DNA of 6,322 nucleotides from Synergistes sp. (GCA_016288355.1 JAEEYY010000086.1:1-6322); one strand, 5' to 3'; shown: positions 1 through 6,223, counted from the stretch's first letter. Notes: generated by a model not told the origin, from the sequence alone. Numbers and translations: made by a program.

Positions 1-338
1 AGCCTGCTGCGCTTGAGCAGCCTGGCCATGTCACGGTAGATATCGCAGGCAGAGGCGTCGAGGGCGCTTTCTTTCAGTGAAGCTACGATCCAGACCCCGT
101 CTTTTATCCAAGGCATAAACCTGCGCAGCGCTTCGCGCATTATACGCCGTCCTCGTGACCTCTCTGCGGCACAGGCTATTTTTTTACCTACCGCGACTCC
201 GGCTTTCGGTGCGCCCCCCATATCCGTTAAAAACAGCAACCGCACCAATGCGCCGGTTTCTCGGCGCCCGGTGCGGAAAACAAGATCAAACTGCCAGCCC
301 TTTATGAGCCTTTTTTCGGCAGGGAAGCCAAAATTCAC
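1..338 (-). CDS. rnpA: Ribonuclease P protein component, 3' end cut by window edge
   Basis: RnpA is the small basic protein that binds the RNase P RNA and helps it remove 5' leaders from precursor tRNAs in the cytoplasm. I translated this frame by hand: 112 codons are visible and the frame is still open at base 1, so the C-terminus lies outside the window. The N-terminus has the family opening, a short FPAEKRLIKGWQFDLVF stretch at residues 5-21. A central strand GVAVGKKIA (47-55) precedes the signature arginine-rich helix RSRGRRIMREALRRF (60-74). The usual RNR motif reads RSR here. GTG at 338 is chosen because it is the first start codon after the in-frame rpmH stop and precedes the conserved N-terminus; no good Shine-Dalgarno is seen. 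Position directly after rpmH is the classic bacterial arrangement and strongly supports the call. Confidence 0.9.
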   Translation of the reverse strand, partial: MNFGFPAEKRLIKGWQFDLVFRTGRRETGALVRLLFLTDMGGAPKAGVAVGKKIACAAERSRGRRIMREALRRFMPWIKDGVWIVASLKESALDASACDIYRDMARLLKRSR

Positions 339-344
339 AGCTGA

Positions 345-479
345 TTAAACGGCGAGACGCGCCCTACCCTTACGGCGGCGATTTCTGAGAATGCGGCGAC
401 CGCTGGGTGTCGCGGAACGCTCGAGGAAGCCCATTGCGCGCTTACGCCTTACATTATGCGGCTGAAATGTCCGTTTCAC
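345..479 (-). CDS. rpmH: 50S ribosomal protein L34
   Basis: L34 is a tiny, very basic protein of the large ribosomal subunit, buried in 23S rRNA. This 44-residue frame begins MKRTFQPHNVRRKRAMGF and ends RRRKGRARLAV, which matches the L34 family from end to end and at its usual length of about 44-46 residues. More than a third of the residues are Arg or Lys. The start is GTG at 479, seven bases after a strong AGGAGGTG ribosome binding site; there is no competing ATG. It is the first gene of an rpmH-rnpA unit: rnpA starts six bases after the TAA stop in the same frame. A candidate promoter lies about 85 bases upstream. Confidence 0.97.
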   Translation of the reverse strand: MKRTFQPHNVRRKRAMGFLERSATPSGRRILRNRRRKGRARLAV

Positions 480-486
480 TAAACTA

Positions 487-494
487 CACCTCCT
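487..494 (-). promoter_or_regulatory. Strong ribosome binding site of rpmH
   Basis: On the minus strand this reads AGGAGGTG, nearly the full anti-Shine-Dalgarno complement. It sits seven bases before the GTG at 479 and fixes that non-ATG start for L34. Confidence 0.9.
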
Positions 495-523
495 GCAATT
501 TTCATCGTTATCAAACTATCAAA

Positions 524-539
524 AATTCTGTACAGAATT
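524..539. repeat. Perfect 16-bp palindrome in the rpmH leader
   Basis: AATTCTGTACAGAATT is a perfect palindrome with no central spacer. It lies about 17-32 bases downstream of the predicted rpmH transcription start and about 90 bases upstream of the rpsT -35 box. As DNA it has the shape of an operator for a dimeric regulator. As rpmH mRNA it could form only a weak six-pair stem with a GUAC loop, followed by a short U-run. I recognise no specific regulator site in it, so any function is inferred. Confidence 0.55.
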
Positions 540-562
540 ATCGGCTCTCAAACAACCTGTTA

Positions 563-591
563 AATATAGCATAGAGTAGGAATTGCCGCAA
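563..591 (-). promoter_or_regulatory. Predicted sigma70-type promoter of rpmH-rnpA
   Basis: On the minus strand, TTGCGG (586-591) is followed after exactly 17 bases by TATATT (563-568). A TGC immediately before the -10 box makes it an extended -10 element. The predicted start is near base 556, giving a leader of about 77 bases that contains the palindrome and the strong ribosome binding site. The boxes are read by eye, with no transcript data. Confidence 0.6.
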
Positions 592-629
592 GAAAATCTT
601 ACTTTATTCCGGTGAATTTTTTTAAGGTA

Positions 630-659
630 TTGCATAAGAGCGCGTATTTGTGCTAAGAT
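630..659 (+). promoter_or_regulatory. Predicted sigma70-type promoter of rpsT
   Basis: TTGCAT (630-635) and TAAGAT (654-659) are separated by 18 bases, with an A/T-rich stretch including a run of seven T just upstream. A start near base 666 would leave a leader of about 25 bases before the TTG at 691. The ATG at 658 overlaps this -10 box, which argues against it as the start of S20. A second, weaker pair (TTATCG at 538, TAAATA at 561) could be an additional upstream promoter. Confidence 0.6.
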
Positions 660-675
660 GTTCGCTGTCTTTGTG

Positions 676-684
676 AAGGAGGTG
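676..684 (+). promoter_or_regulatory. Ribosome binding site that sets the TTG start of rpsT
   Basis: AAGGAGGTG lies six bases before TTG at 691. It is near-perfect and correctly spaced for the TTG, whereas it lies inside the longer frame that would begin at ATG 658. It therefore decides the start in favour of TTG. Confidence 0.92.
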
Positions 685-690
685 ACGGCA

Positions 691-957
691 TTGCCAAACA
701 AGAAATCAGCAAAGAAACGAGTCCTGATCACTGAGAGAAACCGCATTTACAACCGTTTCTGGAAGACCCGCTGCAAGAACGCGGTAAAGAAATTCCTCGA
801 AGCGGTAGAGAGCAAGGACGCTGAACTTGCTAATAAGCGGATGAATGACGCTCAGGGCGTATTGGATAAGGCGGTAATTAAGGGCGTCGTCCACCGTAAT
901 ACTGTTGCTCGCCGCAAGGCCAGCATGGCGGCAAAGATAAAAACTCTTTCTGCTTAA
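691..957 (+). CDS. rpsT: 30S ribosomal protein S20
   Basis: S20 is a primary 16S rRNA-binding protein of the small subunit, an all-helical bundle. The 88-residue product begins with the family signature MPNKKSAKKR and contains RNAVKKF-like and VHRNTARRKA-like segments (here CKNAVKKF and VVHRNTVARRKASM); length and basic composition are typical. The start chosen is TTG at 691 rather than the in-frame ATG at 658: MPNKKSAKKR is the normal N-terminus, a strong ribosome binding site precedes TTG, and the ATG falls inside the predicted promoter. A UUG start is also known for E. coli rpsT, where it takes part in S20 autoregulation; whether that applies here is inference. The gene is alone on the plus strand, divergent from rpmH and convergent with holA, and ends in an intrinsic terminator. 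Confidence 0.96.
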   Translation: MPNKKSAKKRVLITERNRIYNRFWKTRCKNAVKKFLEAVESKDAELANKRMNDAQGVLDKAVIKGVVHRNTVARRKASMAAKIKTLSA

Positions 958-975
958 CTGTCCTGCCCTCAACTG

Positions 976-1017
976 AAAAAATGCGGAGCTCTCAAAAAGA
1001 GTTCCGCTTATTTTTTA
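976..1017. terminator. Bidirectional intrinsic terminator between rpsT and holA
   Basis: GCGGAGCTCT (983-992) pairs with AGAGTTCCGC (998-1007), ten pairs including one G-T, around a CAAAA loop. On the plus strand it is followed by TTATTTTTTATT, ending rpsT 26 bases after its stop. On the minus strand it is followed by ATTTTTT (982-976), so it can also end the leuS-holA transcript. The holA stop codon (994-992) lies at the loop edge, so the stem contains the last holA codons. Confidence 0.88.
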
Positions 1018-1954
1018 TTCCTTTCACGGCGGTTTTTTCCATCAGCCTGATCACCGCTGTTTCCAGTCCGTGCCATCCCGCTCCGGCGCTGCTTCTTTCT
1101 TCTATGTTTATCCTGATCAGATCCGCGATAAATTCTGTAAGCGCAGCGTGTCCGTATATCCTGTCGGCCTGACAGCCCATGCGCCAGGCGTAATCTCTTG
1201 CGCCCAGCGCTTTCGCAAAGGCGGCGGACGAACGGCCTAGTCCGGCGTACCACGCAAGGCGCATCCTGTTATGGATCGGCACCAGCGCCGGTATCAGTTC
1301 GTCGGTTTCCGGGAGGCTTCTTAAGCTCTTCAAAACAGCTGCGCTGTCTCCTTTGCAGAGTCCGTCCAGCAGGCGCAGCATATTGCGGCTTCCGTCGTCA
1401 AGACAGAGGTCTTCCACGTCGCCGGCGGTTACCGGGGCATCCTTTTTGAGCCGGGCAAGGCTTTTGAGCTGGGCGCGTATCTCTTCGGGATCGTCAAGGA
1501 GCTCCACGATCATAGCGGCGCCGTCCGGCGCGACTTTTACGCCAAGCTCTTCCGCGGCGCGCGTGACCCATATCTGGCGTTCGCGCGGCCAGCGCGGGAA
1601 CGCTTCCGCCTTAACGGTGCGGCACTGCGACAGGACGCTCTGGGGAATAAACTTCGACGGCTGCAGTTTGGGGTCGCTCTCATAAACAAGCACGATAACA
1701 GTGGAAGCATCAGGGGTGACCATAAACGAAAGCTTCTCGGGGAAATCCCCGAGAAGCGGCGCCGATTCCACTACGACATATCGGTTCTCATCAAAAAGGC
1801 CGGAAGTCATATTGTCAGAAAGGACGGAATTCCACTCCCCGCCCTCCTGGCTTCCGGCAGCTGTGTAGCCCTTCTTTTCCAGCCCGGCACAGCTCTCCTC
1901 CAGAAGACGCCTTTGCGCTGTGCCAGAGGCGGCTATAAGGAGGAGCGACGGCAT
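992..1954 (-). CDS. holA: DNA polymerase III delta subunit (clamp loader)
   Basis: Delta is the clamp-loader subunit that binds and opens the beta sliding clamp at the replication fork. The 320-residue product is near the usual family length (about 320-345). It shows the expected pattern: a hydrophobic first strand (residues 3-9), an SGLFDENRYVVVESA segment matching the family's LF...R.VVV region, the linker FPRWPRERQIWVTRAAEELG, and a middle helical domain with PEEIRAQLKSLARL where the family has its conserved E.EKL helix. The C-terminal third is helical, as expected for the collar domain. The usual G.D.fL motif after the first strand is not clear (AASGTAQRRLLEE), so similarity is moderate and the call rests partly on the shape of the whole protein. 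ATG at 1954 overlaps the leuS TGA as TGATG, with only a weak GAAGGG in front, suggesting coupled translation. Confidence 0.8.
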   Translation of the reverse strand: MPSLLLIAASGTAQRRLLEESCAGLEKKGYTAAGSQEGGEWNSVLSDNMTSGLFDENRYVVVESAPLLGDFPEKLSFMVTPDASTVIVLVYESDPKLQPSKFIPQSVLSQCRTVKAEAFPRWPRERQIWVTRAAEELGVKVAPDGAAMIVELLDDPEEIRAQLKSLARLKKDAPVTAGDVEDLCLDDGSRNMLRLLDGLCKGDSAAVLKSLRSLPETDELIPALVPIHNRMRLAWYAGLGRSSAAFAKALGARDYAWRMGCQADRIYGHAALTEFIADLIRINIEERSSAGAGWHGLETAVIRLMEKTAVKGIKNKRNSF

Positions 1955-4455
1955 CAGCCCTTCACCACTATATTAACAAGTTTGCCGGGGACGGCTATCG
2001 TCTTGACCACTTCTTTGCCCTCAAGGCGCTTTCTGGTAGCCTCGCGGGACATTACTTCGGCAAGCAGATCCTCTTTCGACAGTCCCGCCGGCACCTCAAA
2101 CTGCTCGCGGACTTTCCCGTTTATCTGCAGGACTACTGTTACGCTGTCTTCAACAAGAGCGCTTTCGTCGACTTCAAACCACTTGTGCACAGAAAGGAAG
2201 TCTTCGTTGCCGAGCATATGCCAGAGCTCTTCCGTTATATGCGGAGCAAACGGCGACAGGCAGCAGAGAAGCGTCTCTACGGCTTCACGCATTACAGTCC
2301 AGCCTTTGTCGTCCTTCGGGGCAAATGCGATAAGCGCGTTGGTAAGCTCCATAAGGCGCGCAACAGCGGTGTTGAACTGGCGCTCGTCGCGGATGTCCTT
2401 CGTAACGCGGTCAAGCGTGCTGTGGGTTATGCGCTTCATCTTGCGCTCTTCCGCATCAGTCAGCTCGTCCAGCTTTAGGCGCTGCGCAGATGCGTTTTTC
2501 AGACCTTCGAGGTTCTGTTCCACAAGGCGGAAGACTCTGCCGAGGAAGCGGCTGGCGCCTTCGACCCCGCGCTCGGACCAGTCAAGGTCCTTTTCCGGCG
2601 GAGCTGCGAAGAGTATGAACAGACGCGCCGTGTCTGCTCCGTATCTCTTGATTATTTCATCCGGGTCAACGACGTTGCCCAGTGATTTGGACATCTTCGC
2701 GCCGTCTTTGATGACCATGCCCTGAGTCAGCAGGCGCTTGAACGGCTCGCGCATATCTGAAGGCAGCAGTCCGAGATCGGAGAGTACTTTAGTGAAGAAG
2801 CGGGCGTAGATAAGATGCAGGCAGGCATGCTCTATGCCGCCGATATACTGGTCGACCGTCATCCAGTACTTTGCGGCGTCCTTGTCGAACGGCGCGTCGC
2901 TGACCCACGGCGAGGTGTATCTGTCAAAGTACCAGGACGAGCAGAAGAACGTATCCATCGTATCGGTCTCGCGGCGGGCCGGGCCTCCGCAGACCGGGCA
3001 GGTCGTGTTGTACCAGTCGGGACGCAGCGCAAGCGGGTTGCCGCCGTTTTTCGGCATCTCCACGTCAAGAGGCAGCTTCACGGGGAGCTGATCCTCCGGC
3101 ACCGGGACTACGCCGCAGTGATCGCAGTAGACCATCGGTATCGGGGTGCCCCAGTAACGCTGGCGTGAGATCAGCCAGTCGCGCAGACGGAACTGGATCT
3201 CCCTCTTTCCCTTGCCGTGCTCTTCGAACCAGTCTGCAGCCTTCTTGATGGCTTCTTCTGTCGGAAGTCCGTCAAGGAAGCCGGAATTGCAGGCAATGCC
3301 GTCCGCGGCCGCGGCGCAGGTCATCGTTGCGCCGTCTTCGGCCGGGCCGTCGACGGGACGGACGACAGTTATTATCGGTATATTGTATTTGCGCGCGAAA
3401 TCAAAGTCGCGCTGGTCATGTGCCGGAACGCCCATTATCGCTCCGGTGCCGTAATCCATCAGTATATAGTCCGCTATCCAGAGCGGCGACTTCTCACCCG
3501 TTACCGGGTTGACAGCGAAGAAGCCCGTATCAAGCCCTTCCTTGTCGACGCCGACCGCGGTGCGCTCTATAGTGCTGCGTGAAGCCATCCTCTTCGCAAA
3601 GGCAAGTATCTCTTCGCCCTTCTTTCCGCCGGCCATCTCCGCAAGCTTCTTAACATAGGGATGCTCCGCGGCAAGAGCCACGAAGGTGACTCCGAATATA
3701 GTGTCGATGCGCGTCGTGAAGGCTTCAAGCTTGAGGTCGGTATCCGCTATCTCCATCTGGAAGTGGACGCCTTCGGAACGCCCTATCCAGTTTCTCTGCA
3801 TCGTAAGGACGCGCTCGGGCCAGCCCTCTTTGAGCTCGTCAAGGCAGTCGACGAGCTCCTGCGCGTAATCGGTTATGCGGATGAACCACTGGTCCAGATC
3901 ACGCTTGGTGACAGGAGTGCCGCAGCGCCAGCATACGCCGTCGTCCACGACCTGTTCGTTTGCGAGCACCGTCTGGCACTTCTCGCACCAGTTTACCGGA
4001 GCATGCTTGCGGTAGACGAGCCCCTTCTTGTAGAACTGCAGGAAGAGCCACTGATTCCATCGGTAGTAGTCCACGCTGCACGTTTCGACGCGGCGGCGCC
4101 AGTCGTAGCTGTAACCGGCGCGCTTCAGCTGCTCCGTCATATGCTCTATGTTGCTCCATGTCCACTCGGAAGGAGCCGTGTTGTGTTTGATCGCCGCATT
4201 TTCCGCCGGCATTCCGAAAGAGTCAAAGCCCATCGGGTAGAGGACGTTCTTGCCCTGCATACGCAGGAACCTGGCAAACAGGTCTCCGATCGAATAGTTG
4301 CGCAGATGCCCCATATGCAGAGCTCCGGACGGATAGGGGAACATCTCGAGGCAGTAGAACTTTTCTTTCGAAGGATCAGCCTCTACTTCAAAAATCTTCG
4401 CATCGGCCCACTCTTTCTGCCACTTGGGCTCTATAACGGAAAAATCATACGGCAT
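1954..4455 (-). CDS. leuS: Leucyl-tRNA synthetase
   Basis: LeuRS is a cytoplasmic class I enzyme that charges tRNA-Leu with leucine using ATP and hydrolyses mischarged products. The 833-residue length is typical of bacterial LeuRS. Visible landmarks in order: HMGH at 47-50 (ATP binding); a zinc knuckle with C157, C160, C175 and C178; the CP1 editing domain with TTRIDT at 247-252 and GTGAIMGVPAHDQRDFDFA at 336-354; a second cysteine set at C444, C447, C486 and C489; the catalytic MDTFFCSSWYF at 500-510; KMSKS at 587-591; a helical anticodon-binding domain (about 650-760); and a compact C-terminal domain ending at 833. All catalytic motifs look intact. The editing motif has Ile where TTRPDT has Pro. 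Start ATG at 4455 follows AAGGAG by eight bases. It is the first gene of leuS-holA. The predicted leader is only about 45 bases, leaving no room for a T-box. Confidence 0.98.
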   Translation of the reverse strand: MPYDFSVIEPKWQKEWADAKIFEVEADPSKEKFYCLEMFPYPSGALHMGHLRNYSIGDLFARFLRMQGKNVLYPMGFDSFGMPAENAAIKHNTAPSEWTWSNIEHMTEQLKRAGYSYDWRRRVETCSVDYYRWNQWLFLQFYKKGLVYRKHAPVNWCEKCQTVLANEQVVDDGVCWRCGTPVTKRDLDQWFIRITDYAQELVDCLDELKEGWPERVLTMQRNWIGRSEGVHFQMEIADTDLKLEAFTTRIDTIFGVTFVALAAEHPYVKKLAEMAGGKKGEEILAFAKRMASRSTIERTAVGVDKEGLDTGFFAVNPVTGEKSPLWIADYILMDYGTGAIMGVPAHDQRDFDFARKYNIPIITVVRPVDGPAEDGATMTCAAAADGIACNSGFLDGLPTEEAIKKAADWFEEHGKGKREIQFRLRDWLISRQRYWGTPIPMVYCDHCGVVPVPEDQLPVKLPLDVEMPKNGGNPLALRPDWYNTTCPVCGGPARRETDTMDTFFCSSWYFDRYTSPWVSDAPFDKDAAKYWMTVDQYIGGIEHACLHLIYARFFTKVLSDLGLLPSDMREPFKRLLTQGMVIKDGAKMSKSLGNVVDPDEIIKRYGADTARLFILFAAPPEKDLDWSERGVEGASRFLGRVFRLVEQNLEGLKNASAQRLKLDELTDAEERKMKRITHSTLDRVTKDIRDERQFNTAVARLMELTNALIAFAPKDDKGWTVMREAVETLLCCLSPFAPHITEELWHMLGNEDFLSVHKWFEVDESALVEDSVTVVLQINGKVREQFEVPAGLSKEDLLAEVMSREATRKRLEGKEVVKTIAVPGKLVNIVVKG

Positions 4456-4463
4456 ATATATCT

Positions 4464-4484
4464 CTCCTTACTTCAAAAATGAAG
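4464..4484 (-). promoter_or_regulatory. leuS ribosome binding site with adjoining small hairpin
   Basis: On the minus strand, TAAGGAG (4470-4464) stands eight bases before the leuS ATG. Directly upstream, CTTCATTTTTGAAG (4484-4471) can form a five-pair stem with a TTTT loop that ends at the first base of the Shine-Dalgarno. The binding site is solid. A role for the weak hairpin is only a possibility. Confidence 0.75.
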
Positions 4485-4507
4485 AAATTTTCTTAGCACA
4501 TCAAAGT

Positions 4508-4536
4508 ATTATATACATTGAGCAAAGCGAGGTCAA
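4508..4536 (-). promoter_or_regulatory. Near-consensus sigma70 promoter of leuS-holA
   Basis: On the minus strand, TTGACC (4536-4531) and TATAAT (4513-4508) are separated by exactly 17 bases: 11 of 12 bases match consensus, with optimal spacing. Predicted start is near base 4501, giving a leader of about 45 bases. This is the strongest promoter in the window and implies housekeeping expression independent of the upstream hydG transcript, which ends at a terminator before it. Confidence 0.85.
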
Positions 4537-4633
4537 ACAGGAGGGGCGGAGCTGAAAAATACTCTTTTACCGCAGGTTCACAGGAAAGCTTACCGATTTT
4601 TTGGCAGGTATCTGAAATGCTGACGCTCGTCAT

Positions 4634-4663
4634 AAAAGCGGCAGGGGGTCCCCTGCCGCTTTT
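4634..4663 (-). terminator. Intrinsic terminator of hydG
   Basis: AAAAGCGGCAGGGG and CCCCTGCCGCTTTT are perfect inverted repeats of 14 bases separated by GT; a realistic loop takes four bases. Read on the minus strand, the stem starts 12 bases after the hydG stop and ends in TTTT. It separates hydG from the leuS promoter. The structure is symmetric, so it could also stop plus-strand transcription, though no plus-strand gene needs it here. Confidence 0.88.
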
Positions 4664-4675
4664 GTATTGCAATTC

Positions 4676-6103
4676 TTAGAAATAAAGATCCTGAGCTCCT
4701 TCTTCGATTCTGGCAAGCCTTTCTTTGGTAAGGGCCCTTATCTTTTCGTTCGGGATCTTTTCAGTTTCCCCGGCTATGACTTTCTCTCCAAGCTGCCTGA
4801 GATGTTCGGTGCCGTAGCCGATAAGATATTCCTTGAAGGTGAGCAGCGCGTTCGGCTGGCAGTAGTTGTGTATCTGCCCGGATTTGGCAAGCGACATGAA
4901 GCGGTCGCCTGTGCGCCCCTGGCGGTAGCAGGCCGTGCAGTAGCTGGGGACATAGCCGTCTTCGCAGAGCCATGTGAGCACTTCATCGGGAGTGCGGTCA
5001 TCGGATATCTTAAATTGCGCCGTATCCGGCGTCCTGGGCTGTCCTGTCTCCTTGTGGTAGCCTCCGATGCCGGTGCAGGAACCGGCGCTGACCTGAGAGA
5101 CGCCGAGGTCAAGTTCTTTCCTTCTGGTCTCCGGCGTTTCACGGGTCGATATTATCATGCCGGTGTAGGGGGTAGCGACACGAAGGACTGCTATGAGCCG
5201 CAGGAACTGCTCGTCGGTGGGAATGTGAGGGAACTGCCTCATATCTACGCCTTCAGCCTCGCGCAGGCGCGGTACGGATATAGTGTGCGGCCCGACGCCG
5301 CATATCTTCTCAAGCGATTCGGCAAGCATGAGCTGGGCCACTGTTTCGTACTTGTAGTCGTACAGTCCGTAGAGCACGCCTGTCCCCACATCGTCGATCC
5401 CGCCCTCCTGCGCGCGGTGCAGCGCGGTCGTATGCCAGTCGTAATTGCTTTTTGGGCCTTTAGGGTGCATCTTAGCGTAAGTCGGCCGGTGAAAGGTCTC
5501 CTGGAAGAGTATGAACGTGCCTATCTGCGCCGCTTTAAGACGCCGGTACTCCTCAACAGTCGTCGCAGCTATGTTCACGTTGATGCGGCGTATTGAGTCG
5601 CCGCGGTCGTTTTTGTATGCGTATACGCGGTTTATACAGTCGATTATATAGTCGAGCGGGCAGTTGACCGGGTCTTCGCCGGCCTCCATCGCGATGCGCT
5701 TGTGTCCGAGCGCAAGGATGGCGTCTGTCTCCAGATCGATCTCTTCCATCGTCAGCTTCTTGCGGAACATACCGCTGTTGCCGGCATGGAAGCCGCAGTA
5801 AACGCAGCCGTTGACACAGTAATTGGAAACATAGAGAGGCGCAAAAAGAACTATGCGCCGGCCGTAGATGCGCTCCTTGATCTCCTTCGCGAGCGAATAA
5901 AGCTCATGCTCCAGCTGCGGATCCGTTATCTCAAGCAGCACCGCCGCTTCCCGATGGGTCAGACCGCGGCACTCGCGCGCCTTTTCAATAAGCGCACGCA
6001 CAGCCCCGGCGTCCTTCGCCAGCCTTTTCGCCTCTTCGAGAGAGCCTGATATCTCTGCTTCGTCGATAAACGATGCATCCTGAAATTCTGTTTTGCTGTA
6101 CAT
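4676..6103 (-). CDS. hydG: [FeFe]-hydrogenase maturase HydG, tyrosine lyase
   Basis: HydG is a radical SAM enzyme that splits tyrosine into p-cresol, CO and cyanide. It delivers an Fe(CO)2(CN) unit used to build the H-cluster of [FeFe]-hydrogenases, working with HydE and HydF. The 475-residue product has both iron-sulfur sites expected of HydG. The radical SAM cluster is CVNGCVYC at 96-103 (C96, C100, C103; CX3CX2C). The C-terminal auxiliary cluster uses C389, C392 and C415 (CX2CX22C), which separates HydG from its relative ThiH. Also visible are the AMEAGEDP motif (138-145) that contacts SAM and a TIM-barrel body with FQETFH (200-205). ATG at 6103 follows AAAGGA by nine bases. The gene appears to stand alone, with its own terminator; no other hydrogenase gene is in the window. 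Its presence points to an anaerobe that makes or consumes hydrogen. Confidence 0.97.
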   Translation of the reverse strand: MYSKTEFQDASFIDEAEISGSLEEAKRLAKDAGAVRALIEKARECRGLTHREAAVLLEITDPQLEHELYSLAKEIKERIYGRRIVLFAPLYVSNYCVNGCVYCGFHAGNSGMFRKKLTMEEIDLETDAILALGHKRIAMEAGEDPVNCPLDYIIDCINRVYAYKNDRGDSIRRINVNIAATTVEEYRRLKAAQIGTFILFQETFHRPTYAKMHPKGPKSNYDWHTTALHRAQEGGIDDVGTGVLYGLYDYKYETVAQLMLAESLEKICGVGPHTISVPRLREAEGVDMRQFPHIPTDEQFLRLIAVLRVATPYTGMIISTRETPETRRKELDLGVSQVSAGSCTGIGGYHKETGQPRTPDTAQFKISDDRTPDEVLTWLCEDGYVPSYCTACYRQGRTGDRFMSLAKSGQIHNYCQPNALLTFKEYLIGYGTEHLRQLGEKVIAGETEKIPNEKIRALTKERLARIEEGAQDLYF

Positions 6104-6112
6104 TTTGAATCA

Positions 6113-6118
6113 TCCTTT
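6113..6118 (-). promoter_or_regulatory. Ribosome binding site of hydG
   Basis: AAAGGA on the minus strand lies nine bases before ATG 6103. It is weaker than the sites of rpmH and rpsT, and a GC-rich hairpin ends three bases upstream of it. Confidence 0.8.
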
Positions 6119-6121
6119 CTC

Positions 6122-6144
6122 TCCGCCCGGTATCACCCGGCGGA
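6122..6144 (-). promoter_or_regulatory. GC-rich hairpin in the hydG leader
   Basis: On the minus strand TCCGCC and GGCGGA form six pairs. After one G-G mismatch there are three more pairs, GGT with ACC, around a GAT loop. The stem ends three bases before the Shine-Dalgarno and has no U-run, so it is not a terminator. It could affect mRNA stability or ribosome access. It matches no riboswitch class I can recognise. Confidence 0.45.
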
Positions 6145-6223
6145 CAGCAATAAGATTTGTGGAAAGAGCTCTCTTCCTCCCGGCTTCAGCCCGAAAGAAA
6201 AGAAATTGCAGTTCGCATAGTCT

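Noticed and set aside
649..658. TGTGCTAAGA shared between the rpsT promoter and the leuS leader (4491-4500, minus strand)
   Set aside because: In rpsT it covers the -10 box, in leuS it lies at the predicted start of transcription; a ten-base match in different contexts is probably chance.
519..746. Minus-strand open frame of 75 codons across the rpmH-rpsT control region
   Set aside because: It overlaps the rpsT start, both predicted promoters and the palindrome, and resembles no known protein.
1913..2725. Long plus-strand open frame of 270 codons opposite leuS and holA
   Set aside because: It is low-complexity (Ser/Arg/Thr rich), lies antisense to well-recognised leuS and spans the leuS-holA junction; no family features and no convincing ribosome binding site.
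3661..4482. Plus-strand open frame of 273 codons opposite the 5' part of leuS
   Set aside because: Antisense shadow of the conserved HMGH and zinc regions of leuS, and it would run across the leuS start and ribosome binding site.
4537..4633. AGGAGGGG on the plus strand at 4539 as a possible ribosome binding site for a small gene
   Set aside because: No start codon with a usable frame follows at proper spacing; nothing else coding or structured is evident in this gap.
4667..5596. Plus-strand open frame of 309 codons opposite hydG
   Set aside because: Complement of a highly conserved gene; its composition follows hydG codon positions and no recognisable domain is seen.
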